A stretch of 64,000 nt of DNA from the NCBI GenBank assembly GCA_021806225.1, contig JAJZXW010000038.1, positions 1 to 64,000 of the forward strand, read 5' to 3'. This document shows, in pieces, positions 48,082-57,508 of the stretch (position 1 is the first letter of the stretch; each line of letters starts with the position of its first letter). The position numbers and the translations under genes are program-made. The notes below the pieces were generated by a model. It saw only the letters and a program-made list of their open reading frames with translations, made no database searches and was not told where the DNA came from. Origin of the DNA: Nitrospirota bacterium. GTDB lineage: Bacteria > Nitrospirota > Leptospirillia > Leptospirillales > Leptospirillaceae.

Positions 48082-48782
48082 GAACCCTCCCCGTCACCGG
48101 TCTGTCCTGCCTCTTCCGGATGGAGTCCGGGATTGACCCGAGAGAGGGTTTTCCGAAGAGAGTCTCCGGAGGAATCGGGATCGAAAGCGACGATACGGTC
48201 GGAAAATCGGAGCTCGACATGCCGGGGCGGAAGATCCGGGGCGATTCCGAGACGGATCCCGCGGGCCGCGAGATCTTCCGGAAATGCGGGATCGAACTCC
48301 TTCACCAGGTGAAAGTCGGATTCCGGGACCAGAAGCTCTCCTTCGCGCCCGGAGGCATACTCCCCCACCATTCTTTCGAGCAGTTTCCGCAGAATCTGCG
48401 GACGGTTCTCATCATCACCGAGGATCTTCGACAGGGCCTTTTCCTGGAGATCGACCAGGACCGGCAGCATCCCCTTGAGCCGCTCGCTCTCTATGGCGGA
48501 CATCCGTGAGGCCCACTCGAGCCAGGCCTGACGGAGAGGAGCCATGTCGGAGCGGGCCTTTTCGAGTCCTTCGGCATATCCCGCCTCGAAACCGGCCTTT
48601 CGGGCCTCCTCTTCGACTCTCTCCAGCTCTTCCGACCTTTGAAAGAGGTCTTCCTCCTTTTCGGTCTCCCGGGCTCCGGGCGGAGGAACCTTGCCGGCGT
48701 TCCGGGTCCGCCCCTTCTCCCCCGACTGCCCGGCCAGACTCTCGGGGCTCCATCCTTTGAATCCTCGACCGACGCTAGACAA
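48078..48782 (-). CDS. fliH: flagellar assembly protein FliH
   Basis: EEEARKAGFEAGYAEGLEKARSDM motif; between fliG and fliI. Confidence 0.88.
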   Translation of the reverse strand: MSSVGRGFKGWSPESLAGQSGEKGRTRNAGKVPPPGARETEKEEDLFQRSEELERVEEEARKAGFEAGYAEGLEKARSDMAPLRQAWLEWASRMSAIESERLKGMLPVLVDLQEKALSKILGDDENRPQILRKLLERMVGEYASGREGELLVPESDFHLVKEFDPAFPEDLAARGIRLGIAPDLPPRHVELRFSDRIVAFDPDSSGDSLRKTLSRVNPGLHPEEAGQTGDGEGS

Positions 48783-49779
48783 TCTGTTCTCCCCCCCGTC
48801 CGAGGATCACCAGTTTTCCTTCGGCCTCGAGACGACGTAGGGCCTTCATGATCTCCGCCTGGGCCGACTCCACGTCCTTGAGGGGAATCCCGCCCATTGA
48901 ATCGATGTCTTCCTTGAGCGCCGCCTGGGCCCGCGTCGACATATTGGAGAGGATCTTTTCCTTGACGGCATCCCCGGCCCCGCGCATGGCCTTGGTCAGG
49001 ACGTCCCGCGAGACGCTCTGCAGAAGCGCCTGGATCCCCCGGTTGTCCACCATCACCAGGTCGTCGAAGACGAACATGAGGGCCCGTATCTGCTCGGCCA
49101 CCGCCTGGTCGTTCTGGCCGATGAAATCGAGGATCCCTTCGGACGTCGACCGGTCCATCTCGTTTAAAAGATTGGCCGTCTTTTCGATTCGGCTGACCCC
49201 GAGGCTGGTAAGAGACCCTCCCATCATCTGGATCTCGGTGGAGATCACCTCCTCGAGGTCCCGGATCACCTGAGGATTGATGTCCTCGAGGGTGGCCATC
49301 CGGAAAACGACGTCCGCCTTCAGGGCTTCGGGCAGATAGGCCAGGACATTGGCCGTCTGGTTCGGGTTCAGATAGTTCAGAATCAGGGCGATCGTCTGTG
49401 GATGCTCGTTTCTGATCAGGTTGGCGATCGACTTGGGGTCCATCCATTTGAGGGACTGGAGATTGGTCCCCTCCTGATCGTTCATGCTCTCGAAAATCTG
49501 GTCGGCCTGCTCCTTGCCCAGGGACTTCTCCAGAATTTCGCGCATGTACTTCTCCCCCATGCGCGGAAGCCCCCGGGTCGCCTTGTAGACGACGGAGAAC
49601 TCCCCCATCACCTCATCGATCTCCTCCGAGCTGACCTCCCCCATTTGGGCGATGAGGCTCGAGATCACACCGACCTCCTTGATGTCGAGCTGTTTCAGGA
49701 TCTCTGCGGCGACCTCCGGTCCGACGGCCGCAATGAAAATCGCCGCCTTCTCAAGACCGGAAAGCTTCCTCTTGGCCAA
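48775..49779 (-). CDS. fliG: flagellar motor switch protein FliG
   Basis: LSGLEKAAIFIAAVGPEVAAEILKQL; EHPQTIALILNYLNPNQTANVLAYLPEALKADVVFRMATLE. Confidence 0.98.
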   Translation of the reverse strand: MAKRKLSGLEKAAIFIAAVGPEVAAEILKQLDIKEVGVISSLIAQMGEVSSEEIDEVMGEFSVVYKATRGLPRMGEKYMREILEKSLGKEQADQIFESMNDQEGTNLQSLKWMDPKSIANLIRNEHPQTIALILNYLNPNQTANVLAYLPEALKADVVFRMATLEDINPQVIRDLEEVISTEIQMMGGSLTSLGVSRIEKTANLLNEMDRSTSEGILDFIGQNDQAVAEQIRALMFVFDDLVMVDNRGIQALLQSVSRDVLTKAMRGAGDAVKEKILSNMSTRAQAALKEDIDSMGGIPLKDVESAQAEIMKALRRLEAEGKLVILGRGGEQIV

Positions 49780-49791
49780 CGCCTTCCCCTC

Positions 49792-51387
49792 CTACTTTTC
49801 CTTGAGCCACAACCGTAAGACCTGCGCGGCCTGGGAGGGATCCTCCTGCGTCATCCGGGCAATGTCTTCCTTGCTTGAACGAATAATCACGCCCTCCTCT
49901 TCCCGCACGGGTACCGCCAACCCCGCCGGCCCCTGAGCCGGAAGGGGAACGGCCTTGGTAACCATGCTCTGGAGAATCGGCTTCAGGATGAAGAGGCTGA
50001 AGACCAGGACGAGGAGTCCGCCAAGGAATATTTCCAGAAGAGGCATGAAGGGTTTGAGCCGTTCGGCCATCCGGGCTTCCTGATTCTGGGCCCCTTCAGA
50101 CTCGGGCCTCACGAAGGGCACGGAGTCCACCACGACGGTATCGCCACGGGCCGCGTCGTACCCGATTGCGTTCTGCACGATGCGCGTGAAGGAGGCGATC
50201 TCCTCGGGAGTCCGCGGCTCGTAGACCGACGTCTCCCCTTTTTTGCCCGTCACCGTCCGTGTCTTGCCGTTCACCAGGACGGAGACGGAGACCCGGGCGA
50301 CCGTCCCTGTGGGCTCAACGATATGGCTCATGGTGTGGCTCACGTCGTAATGCTCGATGTCCTTTTTCTTGGAATATCGCGTTTCCGTTCCGTTTTTTGG
50401 ACCCAGGGGCGGACTGGCGACCTTCCCGTTGGGTCCGGGAATATTGCTCAGGACACCGGGAACGCCAACAGGCACGATCCTGGAGCCGGAAGATTTTTCC
50501 CGAAGCTTTTCGCGCTCCGCGAGAGCCCGACCCTTGGGATCGAACTGCTCCTTTGTCTCCTCGACACGTCTGAAATTGAGGGTCGCATTGACCCGGACCA
50601 CAGACTGGCCCTCCCCCAGGACCTGATCGAGCATGGTCTGAATCCGCTTCCGGAGGCGATGCTCCACCATCGACTGGTAGGAGAGCTGGGCCTTGGTGAG
50701 CTCTCCCGGAAGGAGGCCGGGGCGCTTCCGGTTCAGGATCGTTCCGGTATTATCCACGATCGTCACATGATCGGGGGTCAGGCCCTCCACCGCATTGGCC
50801 ACGAGATGCACGATGCCGTTCACCTGATCCCGTGCGAGGGCCCGGCCCGGCTTGAAACGGATCAGCACGGAAGCGTGGGCCCCCTTCTGGTGGCGAAGAA
50901 AAACCGAATGTCGGGGAAGGACGATGGAAACCCGCGCCAGGGCGACCGGACTCATCTCCTCGATCGTTCGGTCGAGCTCCGACTGAAGGGCCTGAAGGTA
51001 CTGCACATGCTGCACGAAATCCGTCGTCGTGAGAGAAGGATGATCAAAGATGTCGAAGCCGGCACCGTGATGGCGCGGAAGGCCTTCGTCGGCCAATTCC
51101 ATCCGAAGAGTATAGACCTGGTTCTTGGGGACGCGGATCACCCCGCCTTTGGAGGAGACCGCATAGGGAACTCCCATCCGGTCCAGCTTCTGCTGGATTT
51201 CGAAGGAATCGACAGGCGAAAGACTCGAATAGAGGACCGCCCGGTCGACGGATTTTCCGGCGAATCCCAGAAATATCATGACGCCGACCAACAGGACCCC
51301 CAGAACTCCTGCCACAATTTTCTGAACGAGAGTGAGGCGGCCGAACCACAGGGAAACCGTTTCGGATATCTTGCGCAAAATGTCCAT
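49792..51387 (-). CDS. fliF: flagellar MS-ring protein FliF
   Basis: DRAVLYSSLSPVDSFEIQQKLDRMGVPYAVS; ARVSIVLPRHSVFLRHQKGAHASVLIRFKPGRAL. Confidence 0.98.
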   Translation of the reverse strand: MDILRKISETVSLWFGRLTLVQKIVAGVLGVLLVGVMIFLGFAGKSVDRAVLYSSLSPVDSFEIQQKLDRMGVPYAVSSKGGVIRVPKNQVYTLRMELADEGLPRHHGAGFDIFDHPSLTTTDFVQHVQYLQALQSELDRTIEEMSPVALARVSIVLPRHSVFLRHQKGAHASVLIRFKPGRALARDQVNGIVHLVANAVEGLTPDHVTIVDNTGTILNRKRPGLLPGELTKAQLSYQSMVEHRLRKRIQTMLDQVLGEGQSVVRVNATLNFRRVEETKEQFDPKGRALAEREKLREKSSGSRIVPVGVPGVLSNIPGPNGKVASPPLGPKNGTETRYSKKKDIEHYDVSHTMSHIVEPTGTVARVSVSVLVNGKTRTVTGKKGETSVYEPRTPEEIASFTRIVQNAIGYDAARGDTVVVDSVPFVRPESEGAQNQEARMAERLKPFMPLLEIFLGGLLVLVFSLFILKPILQSMVTKAVPLPAQGPAGLAVPVREEEGVIIRSSKEDIARMTQEDPSQAAQVLRLWLKEK

Positions 51388-51403
51388 CGAAGCCCTCTAC
51401 TCC

Positions 51404-51721
51404 TTACAGCGGCATGTTGTTCATTTCCTGATAGGCCTTCACGATCCGGTCCCGGACCTGCATCATCAGGTGAAAGGAGACATCGGCCTGGGCCATCTCG
51501 ATCATCGTCTGGTGAAGGGTCACCCCGTCCTGCCCCGTCGAAAACTCCTGAATCGTCTTGTCCGCCTCTGTCTGAAGCGAGTTGACCCGGGCAATCGAAT
51601 CCTTCAGGACGTGGACGAAGGATTCCTCACCCGAAGGCGAAGGCTGAATCCTTTCAGGCTCCTCCTCTTGGGGGAACGGCTGGAGCGGAGATCCGCTTCC
51701 GATCCGCGGCTCGTCAATCAT
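51404..51721 (-). CDS. fliE: flagellar hook-basal body protein FliE
   Basis: DGVTLHQTMIEMAQADVSFHLMMQVRDRIVKAYQEMNNMPL. Confidence 0.95.
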   Translation of the reverse strand: MIDEPRIGSGSPLQPFPQEEEPERIQPSPSGEESFVHVLKDSIARVNSLQTEADKTIQEFSTGQDGVTLHQTMIEMAQADVSFHLMMQVRDRIVKAYQEMNNMPL

Positions 51722-51751
51722 TCGGAACCTCCCTTTTTAACCCCGGGCCTT

Positions 51752-52189
51752 CTATACATGGATCGTCAGATCCTTCGAGGCCATCCTTTTCGTCGTGTCG
51801 AGGGCCGTCAGGTTGGCTTCGTAGGCCCGTGAGGCGTCGATCAGATTCGTCATCTCCTCAAGCTTCGACACATTAGGGCGGTAGACGAATCCCTCCGGAT
51901 CGGCATCGGGATTCTGGGGATCGTAAATCCTGTTGAGGGGGCGAGGATCCCGGACCATGCCGAGAACCTTGACCTCTTTGACAGGGCTTTCCGAAGGACC
52001 TTTGAGAATGTCCGAAAAAGACTGGCCGGGAGCGACGGCAGCGAAGATGACGTCCCGCCGTTCGTAGACCCCCCGGGCATTTCCCCGTGTGGAATCGGCG
52101 TTGGCCAGGTTTCCGGCCAGGACATTGAGCCTCACCCGTTCGGCTTCGAGTCCGGACCCCGAGATCCGGAGAGCGTCTGAGAATCCCAC
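51752..52189 (-). CDS. flgC: flagellar rod protein FlgC
   Basis: LRISGSGLEAERVRLNVLAGNLANADSTRG...YRPNVSKLEEMTNLIDASRAYEANLTALDTTKRM. Confidence 0.96.
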   Translation of the reverse strand: MGFSDALRISGSGLEAERVRLNVLAGNLANADSTRGNARGVYERRDVIFAAVAPGQSFSDILKGPSESPVKEVKVLGMVRDPRPLNRIYDPQNPDADPEGFVYRPNVSKLEEMTNLIDASRAYEANLTALDTTKRMASKDLTIHV

Positions 52190-52191
52190 GA

Positions 52192-52566
52192 TTACCTCCC
52201 TTCACCCGAGATGGCGTCACCCATCATCCGGTACTTCCATCCGGCCATGGAGGCCAGGGCATTGTAGTTTCCGGTATTCGAGGCCAGCTTCTGCATTTCA
52301 AGTTCGATGTTGACGGTATTGAGGTCATTGCCGACCGTCTCTTCCGTGTTTATGGTGAGACGACCCTCCGAGCGATCCAGATTCTGTCGATCCGGAGACT
52401 CCAACGCCTTTGAAAGCTCATTCTTGAAGGACAGATCCCGGGCCATGTACCCCGGGGTATTCTGGTTGGCGATGTTGCTCACCAGAAGTAGATGCCTCCG
52501 GGAGCGAAGATCCATCGTCACCTTGAGAAGATCGCTTGTCCTGTCGAAAAGATGGACCTGGCTCAT
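52192..52566 (-). CDS. flgB: flagellar rod protein FlgB
   Basis: Start MSQVHLFDRTSDLLK; HLLLVSNIANQNTPGYMARDLSFKNEL. Confidence 0.95.
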   Translation of the reverse strand: MSQVHLFDRTSDLLKVTMDLRSRRHLLLVSNIANQNTPGYMARDLSFKNELSKALESPDRQNLDRSEGRLTINTEETVGNDLNTVNIELEMQKLASNTGNYNALASMAGWKYRMMGDAISGEGR

Positions 52567-52589
52567 GATCATCCTCCTCCCCATTCAAC

Positions 52590-52606
52590 ACGCAACAATC
52601 ATACCA
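52590..52606 (-). promoter_or_regulatory. sigma-54 promoter upstream of flgB
   Basis: TGGTAT-GATTG-TTGCGT with correct GG/GC spacing, ~25 nt upstream of the flgB ATG. Confidence 0.78.
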
Positions 52607-52699
52607 ATAACCCAAGAATGCCTGGTCATTCAATTTCAGGAAAAAGCCTGTTCAGGAGACCTGAGGTTTGTTCACTGTCGAAAGGAATTTTTTTCCCTG

Positions 52700-54109
52700 T
52701 CATGCGGATTCCTCCCCGTTCCCCTCTCCTCCCCCGATTCCGTATTCGGAGAGCTTGTTCCGGAGGGTGCGAACATTGATGCCCAGAAGCCTCGCAGACT
52801 GGGCCTTGTTTCCGCCGCAGGAAGCCAGGGTCCGAAGGATCAGCTCCCTCTCGACCTCCCAGACCGAACGCCCGGGCCGAATTCCCGCATCGCACTCCTC
52901 CCCCCTCCCGATATTTTCCGCCTCCGGATCGAGAAGATCCGAGACATGGGAAGGCAGGATCGTCCGTCCTTCGGCCAGGAAGGCTGCCCGTGTCACGACG
53001 TTTTCAAGTTCACGGACATTGCCGGGCCAGGGATGACGCGCGAGAAGCTCGATGGTCTCGGGAGCGAAGGGACCCACCGCCATGTGTTCCTTCTCGAATG
53101 CCAGCCGAAATCGCTCCGCGAGGAGGGGGATGTCCTCCATCCTCTCCCGAAGGGGGGGAAGTGCGACCGGAAAAACCCTCAGGCGGTAGTAGAGATCCTC
53201 CCTGAATCGGCCGGCCCTTACCTCCTCCTTCAGATTCCGGTTGGTGGTGGCGATGATCCGGATATCGACCGGAACCGGGCGAGTCCCTCCGACCCGGTCT
53301 ATTTCCCGCTCCTGGATCACCCGAAGAAGTTTGGCCTGAAGGGCAAGCTCCATCTCCCCCACCTCGTCGAGAAGAAGTGTTCCCGAATGCGCAAGCTCGA
53401 ACTTGCCGATTTTACGGGCAATGGCCCCCGAAAAGGCTCCTTTTTCGTACCCGAAGAGTTCCGATTCGAGAAGGTTGTCTGGAAGCGCGGCGCAGTTGAC
53501 GGCAACGAAAGGGCGATGCGCCCGGGTCGAACGTTCGTGCAGGTAGCGCGCGAGAAGCTCCTTGCCCGTTCCGCTTTCCCCTTCGATCAGGATCGTCGCC
53601 GGCGTCGAGGCGACCGCATCGATCATTCCAAGGATCCTGACCATCGCAGGGTTCCGGGTCCTGATCGGCCGGGAGACGTTTTCCCAGGGACTGCGGCCTC
53701 CTGATCCCTGGGCGCATCCGGCCTTTTCCTCACACTGATCAGGCGCAGGAGGTTCCAGGATCTTTCTCAGATCCTCGGCCTTGAAGGGCTTTGTCAAGAA
53801 ATTGACTGCACCCTGCTTCATTGCCGCCACCGCCTGGGGAACCGTCCCATAGGCCGTCATCAGAATGACACGCGTCAGAGGGGATTTTTCCTTCAGCCGG
53901 GAGAGGAGCTCCCATCCGTCGACCGAGGGCATGCGAACATCGCTGATCACCCATCCGTACTCTTCCCGGGCAATCTTCTCGATCGCCTCGCGTCCGTTCT
54001 GGGCGAGACTGACCCTATAACCGTCCCTGCGAAGAGTCTCCCTGAGGGCGATCGCCATTTCAGGCTCGTCGTCGACGACAAGAACACTTCCGGTTTCATG
54101 AGGACTCAC
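52700..54109 (-). CDS. sigma-54-dependent response regulator (FlrC/NtrC type)
   Basis: Receiver SVLVVDDEPEMAIALRETL...WVISDVRMPSVDGWELL; AAA+ ILIEGESGTGKELLARYLH and GAFSGA loop; Fis-type HTH. Proposed GTG start overlaps the kinase stop codon. Confidence 0.93.
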   Translation of the reverse strand: MSPHETGSVLVVDDEPEMAIALRETLRRDGYRVSLAQNGREAIEKIAREEYGWVISDVRMPSVDGWELLSRLKEKSPLTRVILMTAYGTVPQAVAAMKQGAVNFLTKPFKAEDLRKILEPPAPDQCEEKAGCAQGSGGRSPWENVSRPIRTRNPAMVRILGMIDAVASTPATILIEGESGTGKELLARYLHERSTRAHRPFVAVNCAALPDNLLESELFGYEKGAFSGAIARKIGKFELAHSGTLLLDEVGEMELALQAKLLRVIQEREIDRVGGTRPVPVDIRIIATTNRNLKEEVRAGRFREDLYYRLRVFPVALPPLRERMEDIPLLAERFRLAFEKEHMAVGPFAPETIELLARHPWPGNVRELENVVTRAAFLAEGRTILPSHVSDLLDPEAENIGRGEECDAGIRPGRSVWEVERELILRTLASCGGNKAQSARLLGINVRTLRNKLSEYGIGGGEGNGEESA

Positions 54110-55353
54110 CTGACGCCTCCTTCGTTTCCATTTTCCGGCACCAACCGGATGCGATCCGGAGGGATGATCAAGGTAAACACCGTCCAATCACCCTCCCGGT
54201 CATAGCGGATTTCCCCTTCATGGGCCACGGCGATGTTGTGGACGATGGAAAGGCCCAGCCCGGTTCCTTTGGCTCGCGTGGTGAAGAAGGGGTCAAAAAT
54301 CCGCTCCACCACTTCAGAAGCAATTCCAATGCCATTGTCTTTTACAACAAAAAAATAGCTTCCATCGTTGGATAAGAGGGATTCGAGCCGGAGTTCCCGC
54401 AACCTCTCTTCCGATGCCGGGAGGCCCATGAGGGCCTCAAGCCCGTTGCTGAGAAGGTTGAAGAGGGCATGGGTCAGAAGTTCTTCGTCGACATGAAGGT
54501 GGACGGGGGACGGAGGGGGGACGGAATGAAATGTCAGGGTTCTGGCAGAGCGGGACCGGGAAACGGAATGTACCATTCGGGAGAAATCGGTGGAAATGCG
54601 TCCGAGAAAGGTCCCGGCGTCAAGCCACCCCTCCTGGAGCTCCGGAGTTCGGGTATGGTAGAGAAGGTTTCCGATCAGACGATCCATGGAGGCAATCGAG
54701 GTCGCCATGTGCCCGAGGTATTCCCGAGCATCCGAAGTTGTCGCATCCCTTGTCAGCAGGGCACTGAACAGTTCGAGACTTCCGAGGGGATTCCGAAGCT
54801 CGTGGGCGATTTGCGCGATCATCTCTCCCATCGCCCGGAGTCTCCGGTCCCGGGCCACCTCCTCCTCCATTTCACGGATACGCGTCACATCGGTAAAGAT
54901 GAAGACATAGCCGATCGGCCCTCCTTCCGGACCTGGAACGGGCCGGCGGACCACCCCCCATGACCGGCTTCGCTCATCGAAGGCGGCATCCTCTCTTCCA
55001 TCCGGAGGCCAAAGTCCCTTCGTCCCAAGGAGGGACAGGAGAGAGCCTTCGGGGGTCTCGGAAAAGACCTCCATGGCCGGATTCCGGTAAAGGACCGACC
55101 CGCCCGGCGAGAGGACAAGAACCCCTGCGGAGAGGCTTTTCAGGATGGCCTCCAGAAAACTCCCCTGGCGGTCGAAGTCCATGTTTTTTCGGGAGAGAGC
55201 CAGGGACAGGTCGGCGATTCGCTTTTCGAGGGCGGCGTAGGAGGTGACAAGGGATTCCGATGCAGACTGGAAGGAAAGAAAGGCCTGTCTCAGAATGTCT
55301 TCACGATCCTCCGCTCCCTGGCATGATCCGGAAACGTTTTCAGGGTTCTCCAT
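54106..55353 (-). CDS. PAS-containing sensor histidine kinase (FlrB-like)
   Basis: GEMIAQIAHELRNPLGSLELFSALL H-box; DNGIGIASEVVERIFDPFFTTRAKGTGLGLSIVHNI ATPase motifs. Confidence 0.93.
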   Translation of the reverse strand: MENPENVSGSCQGAEDREDILRQAFLSFQSASESLVTSYAALEKRIADLSLALSRKNMDFDRQGSFLEAILKSLSAGVLVLSPGGSVLYRNPAMEVFSETPEGSLLSLLGTKGLWPPDGREDAAFDERSRSWGVVRRPVPGPEGGPIGYVFIFTDVTRIREMEEEVARDRRLRAMGEMIAQIAHELRNPLGSLELFSALLTRDATTSDAREYLGHMATSIASMDRLIGNLLYHTRTPELQEGWLDAGTFLGRISTDFSRMVHSVSRSRSARTLTFHSVPPPSPVHLHVDEELLTHALFNLLSNGLEALMGLPASEERLRELRLESLLSNDGSYFFVVKDNGIGIASEVVERIFDPFFTTRAKGTGLGLSIVHNIAVAHEGEIRYDREGDWTVFTLIIPPDRIRLVPENGNEGGVR

Positions 55354-55355
55354 CC

Positions 55356-57428
55356 TTATTTCTCCAGTTTCATGGCCCTTATCTTCTGTTCGGCAATCCG
55401 GGCCACCTCATCCCCGGAATAGAGCCTGACGGTCTTTTCAAACCAGGCGAGAGCCTCCCGGGGGTGGCCATCGGTCAAGGCCATCTGTCCCATCTGGTAG
55501 CTGGCCCACCCTCCGTGTGGTCCGGTGGGACAACAGACCAGCAATTTCTGCCAATAACGCCGGGCATCGACCCGGTCGCCCCGCAGCAAGGACTCTTGGC
55601 CCAGGTGAAAGAGGACCCGGGCGAGAAGGGAACGTTCGTTCGGGATGTCTTCGATTTCAGGAAGGACCCGTTTGAGCAGGGCAAGCCCCTTTTTACGGTG
55701 GCCCGAGGCAATATCGAGAAGGCCGAGACGGGCCAATGCCGCACCCTGGTTGTTCATGGGAACGCCTGAGTCGGACCATCGGGCCAGAACACGCCGCTCA
55801 AGCTCCGGCTTCTTCAGCTCCCGGGCGAGCTCCTCTGCTTTCACGAACCATCTCCCCCGCTCCGGAGTCGAGAGTGTCGGATCTTCGGTGAGGGTCATTG
55901 CCCAGTGAAAGGCCTGATCTTTCCGATCGTCCTGGAGCAACCACCGGAATCGGGCTTTCAGTGCCTCCTTCCGGAGAACCGGATCCCGGACGTAGCGGAG
56001 AACGGCCGCCAGAGTTCTGGAGGCTTTTTTCCGGTCCCCGGCCTTCCGTTCCGCCCTGGCCAGGGACAGATAGAGAGAAGCTCCCCCGGGATCCGAAGGA
56101 GCCGGAAGCCAGTAGCGGTAGGAATGGAACAGAGTCAGGATTTTTCGCGGGTGCAAGGGATTCGAGAAGAGGGCGATCCGGCCAAGAACCAGTTCTGTCT
56201 CCAAGTGCTGGATCTTTTGCCCCATCCGGGAGGAGGGGGCGATCCGACCTTCAAGTCGGGCGATCTCGCGAATGGCCTTTTCCCAGCCCCCCGACCGGAC
56301 CTGAAATCGAATGCGGAGTAGGGCCGCCTCATTTGCGATTCTCTGATTTCGTTCTTCCGAGGCGATCCGACCCAGCTCTTGGATCGATCGGGCCAGGATT
56401 TCAGGCAGATCCTGGCCATTCTGTGCCCCGACCCCATGAAAAAGGGTCAGCCGCAACAGCTCGATCCGGGCCATGTGGCTGGCCGCGCTCCCGGGATTGT
56501 CCGCCACGACCGCCCTTAAACGGGCCCGTTCGTGGGAGGAAAATCCGATTCGACCTGAGATCCTGGCCAGATAGTACTCGGCCTCTCCGGACCTCGGATC
56601 GTTGGGGAACAGACGCTCGAAACTCCGGAAAAGCACCGCCGACCGGTGATTGTGGCGAAGGGCGTAAGCGGTCCGGGCCAGAAGAAAGAGCGCTCCCGGA
56701 TGGTGGTACGGATAACGCTTCTCAAGTGCAAGGGCGGATAGAAAGGCCGATTCGGCCCCCTTCAGATCCCCCCGGTCCAGCAGAACATGACCCCGGAGAT
56801 AGTCATACCGAACACGGTCTTTCTTCGAAGCGGAGGTCGCCAGAGGCGGGCGCGCCTCGGACAGCATCGCCTCGGCCCTCCGGAGATTCCCCCTCTCCCT
56901 CCAGGAGTCGGCGATGGCAAGACGGGCCCGAAAGGCCCACGGGCTTTCAGGATAGAGGGACAGGAGGCGAGAGAGAATTCCGCGCCCTTCCGCTCCGAAC
57001 CTCTGACGAATGAGATATCGTCCCTCGCGATACAGGACCTCTCCGTTATCCCAGCCCGGAGGAAGGACCGCTTCCGCCTTCCGGAAATAGACAAGGGGCT
57101 CCCTGAAGTTTCGGGCTCCCTTCTCCAGAGCCTCACGGCCATGGATTCTGGCCAAAAGGAGAAGTGCCGGCCCCCGGTAGACCGAATGCGGGTGGGACGC
57201 GAGCAATTCCGCAAGGGCTTCTTCAGCCATCCTGAGGTGCTGGGATCGCAGATCCTTCCGGGCCACGGACAGAAGGGTCCTGTCGTCTTTCGGACCAAGG
57301 CCTCCCCTGGGAGGCGTCCCCGCCAGCGCCCACGAGGGAGCTCCCGATAGCGTCAGAAGAAGGAGGAGGCTCGTCAGTGCCATGGTCCACTTCATGGAGG
57401 CGACCATTTTTGCCACAGCCATCGTCAC
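55356..57428 (-). CDS. secreted TPR-repeat protein
   Basis: N-terminal signal peptide and multiple TPR-like repeats through 690 aa; directly upstream of the kinase gene. Confidence 0.8.
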   Translation of the reverse strand: MTMAVAKMVASMKWTMALTSLLLLLTLSGAPSWALAGTPPRGGLGPKDDRTLLSVARKDLRSQHLRMAEEALAELLASHPHSVYRGPALLLLARIHGREALEKGARNFREPLVYFRKAEAVLPPGWDNGEVLYREGRYLIRQRFGAEGRGILSRLLSLYPESPWAFRARLAIADSWRERGNLRRAEAMLSEARPPLATSASKKDRVRYDYLRGHVLLDRGDLKGAESAFLSALALEKRYPYHHPGALFLLARTAYALRHNHRSAVLFRSFERLFPNDPRSGEAEYYLARISGRIGFSSHERARLRAVVADNPGSAASHMARIELLRLTLFHGVGAQNGQDLPEILARSIQELGRIASEERNQRIANEAALLRIRFQVRSGGWEKAIREIARLEGRIAPSSRMGQKIQHLETELVLGRIALFSNPLHPRKILTLFHSYRYWLPAPSDPGGASLYLSLARAERKAGDRKKASRTLAAVLRYVRDPVLRKEALKARFRWLLQDDRKDQAFHWAMTLTEDPTLSTPERGRWFVKAEELARELKKPELERRVLARWSDSGVPMNNQGAALARLGLLDIASGHRKKGLALLKRVLPEIEDIPNERSLLARVLFHLGQESLLRGDRVDARRYWQKLLVCCPTGPHGGWASYQMGQMALTDGHPREALAWFEKTVRLYSGDEVARIAEQKIRAMKLEK

Positions 57429-57508
57429 TCTCCCAGGATATCGCAGACTAAGGAAGCTTCGGGCCCGATCCTGACGGGAAGATCGGGTGATCCCCGCCCA
57501 TATTTCCC

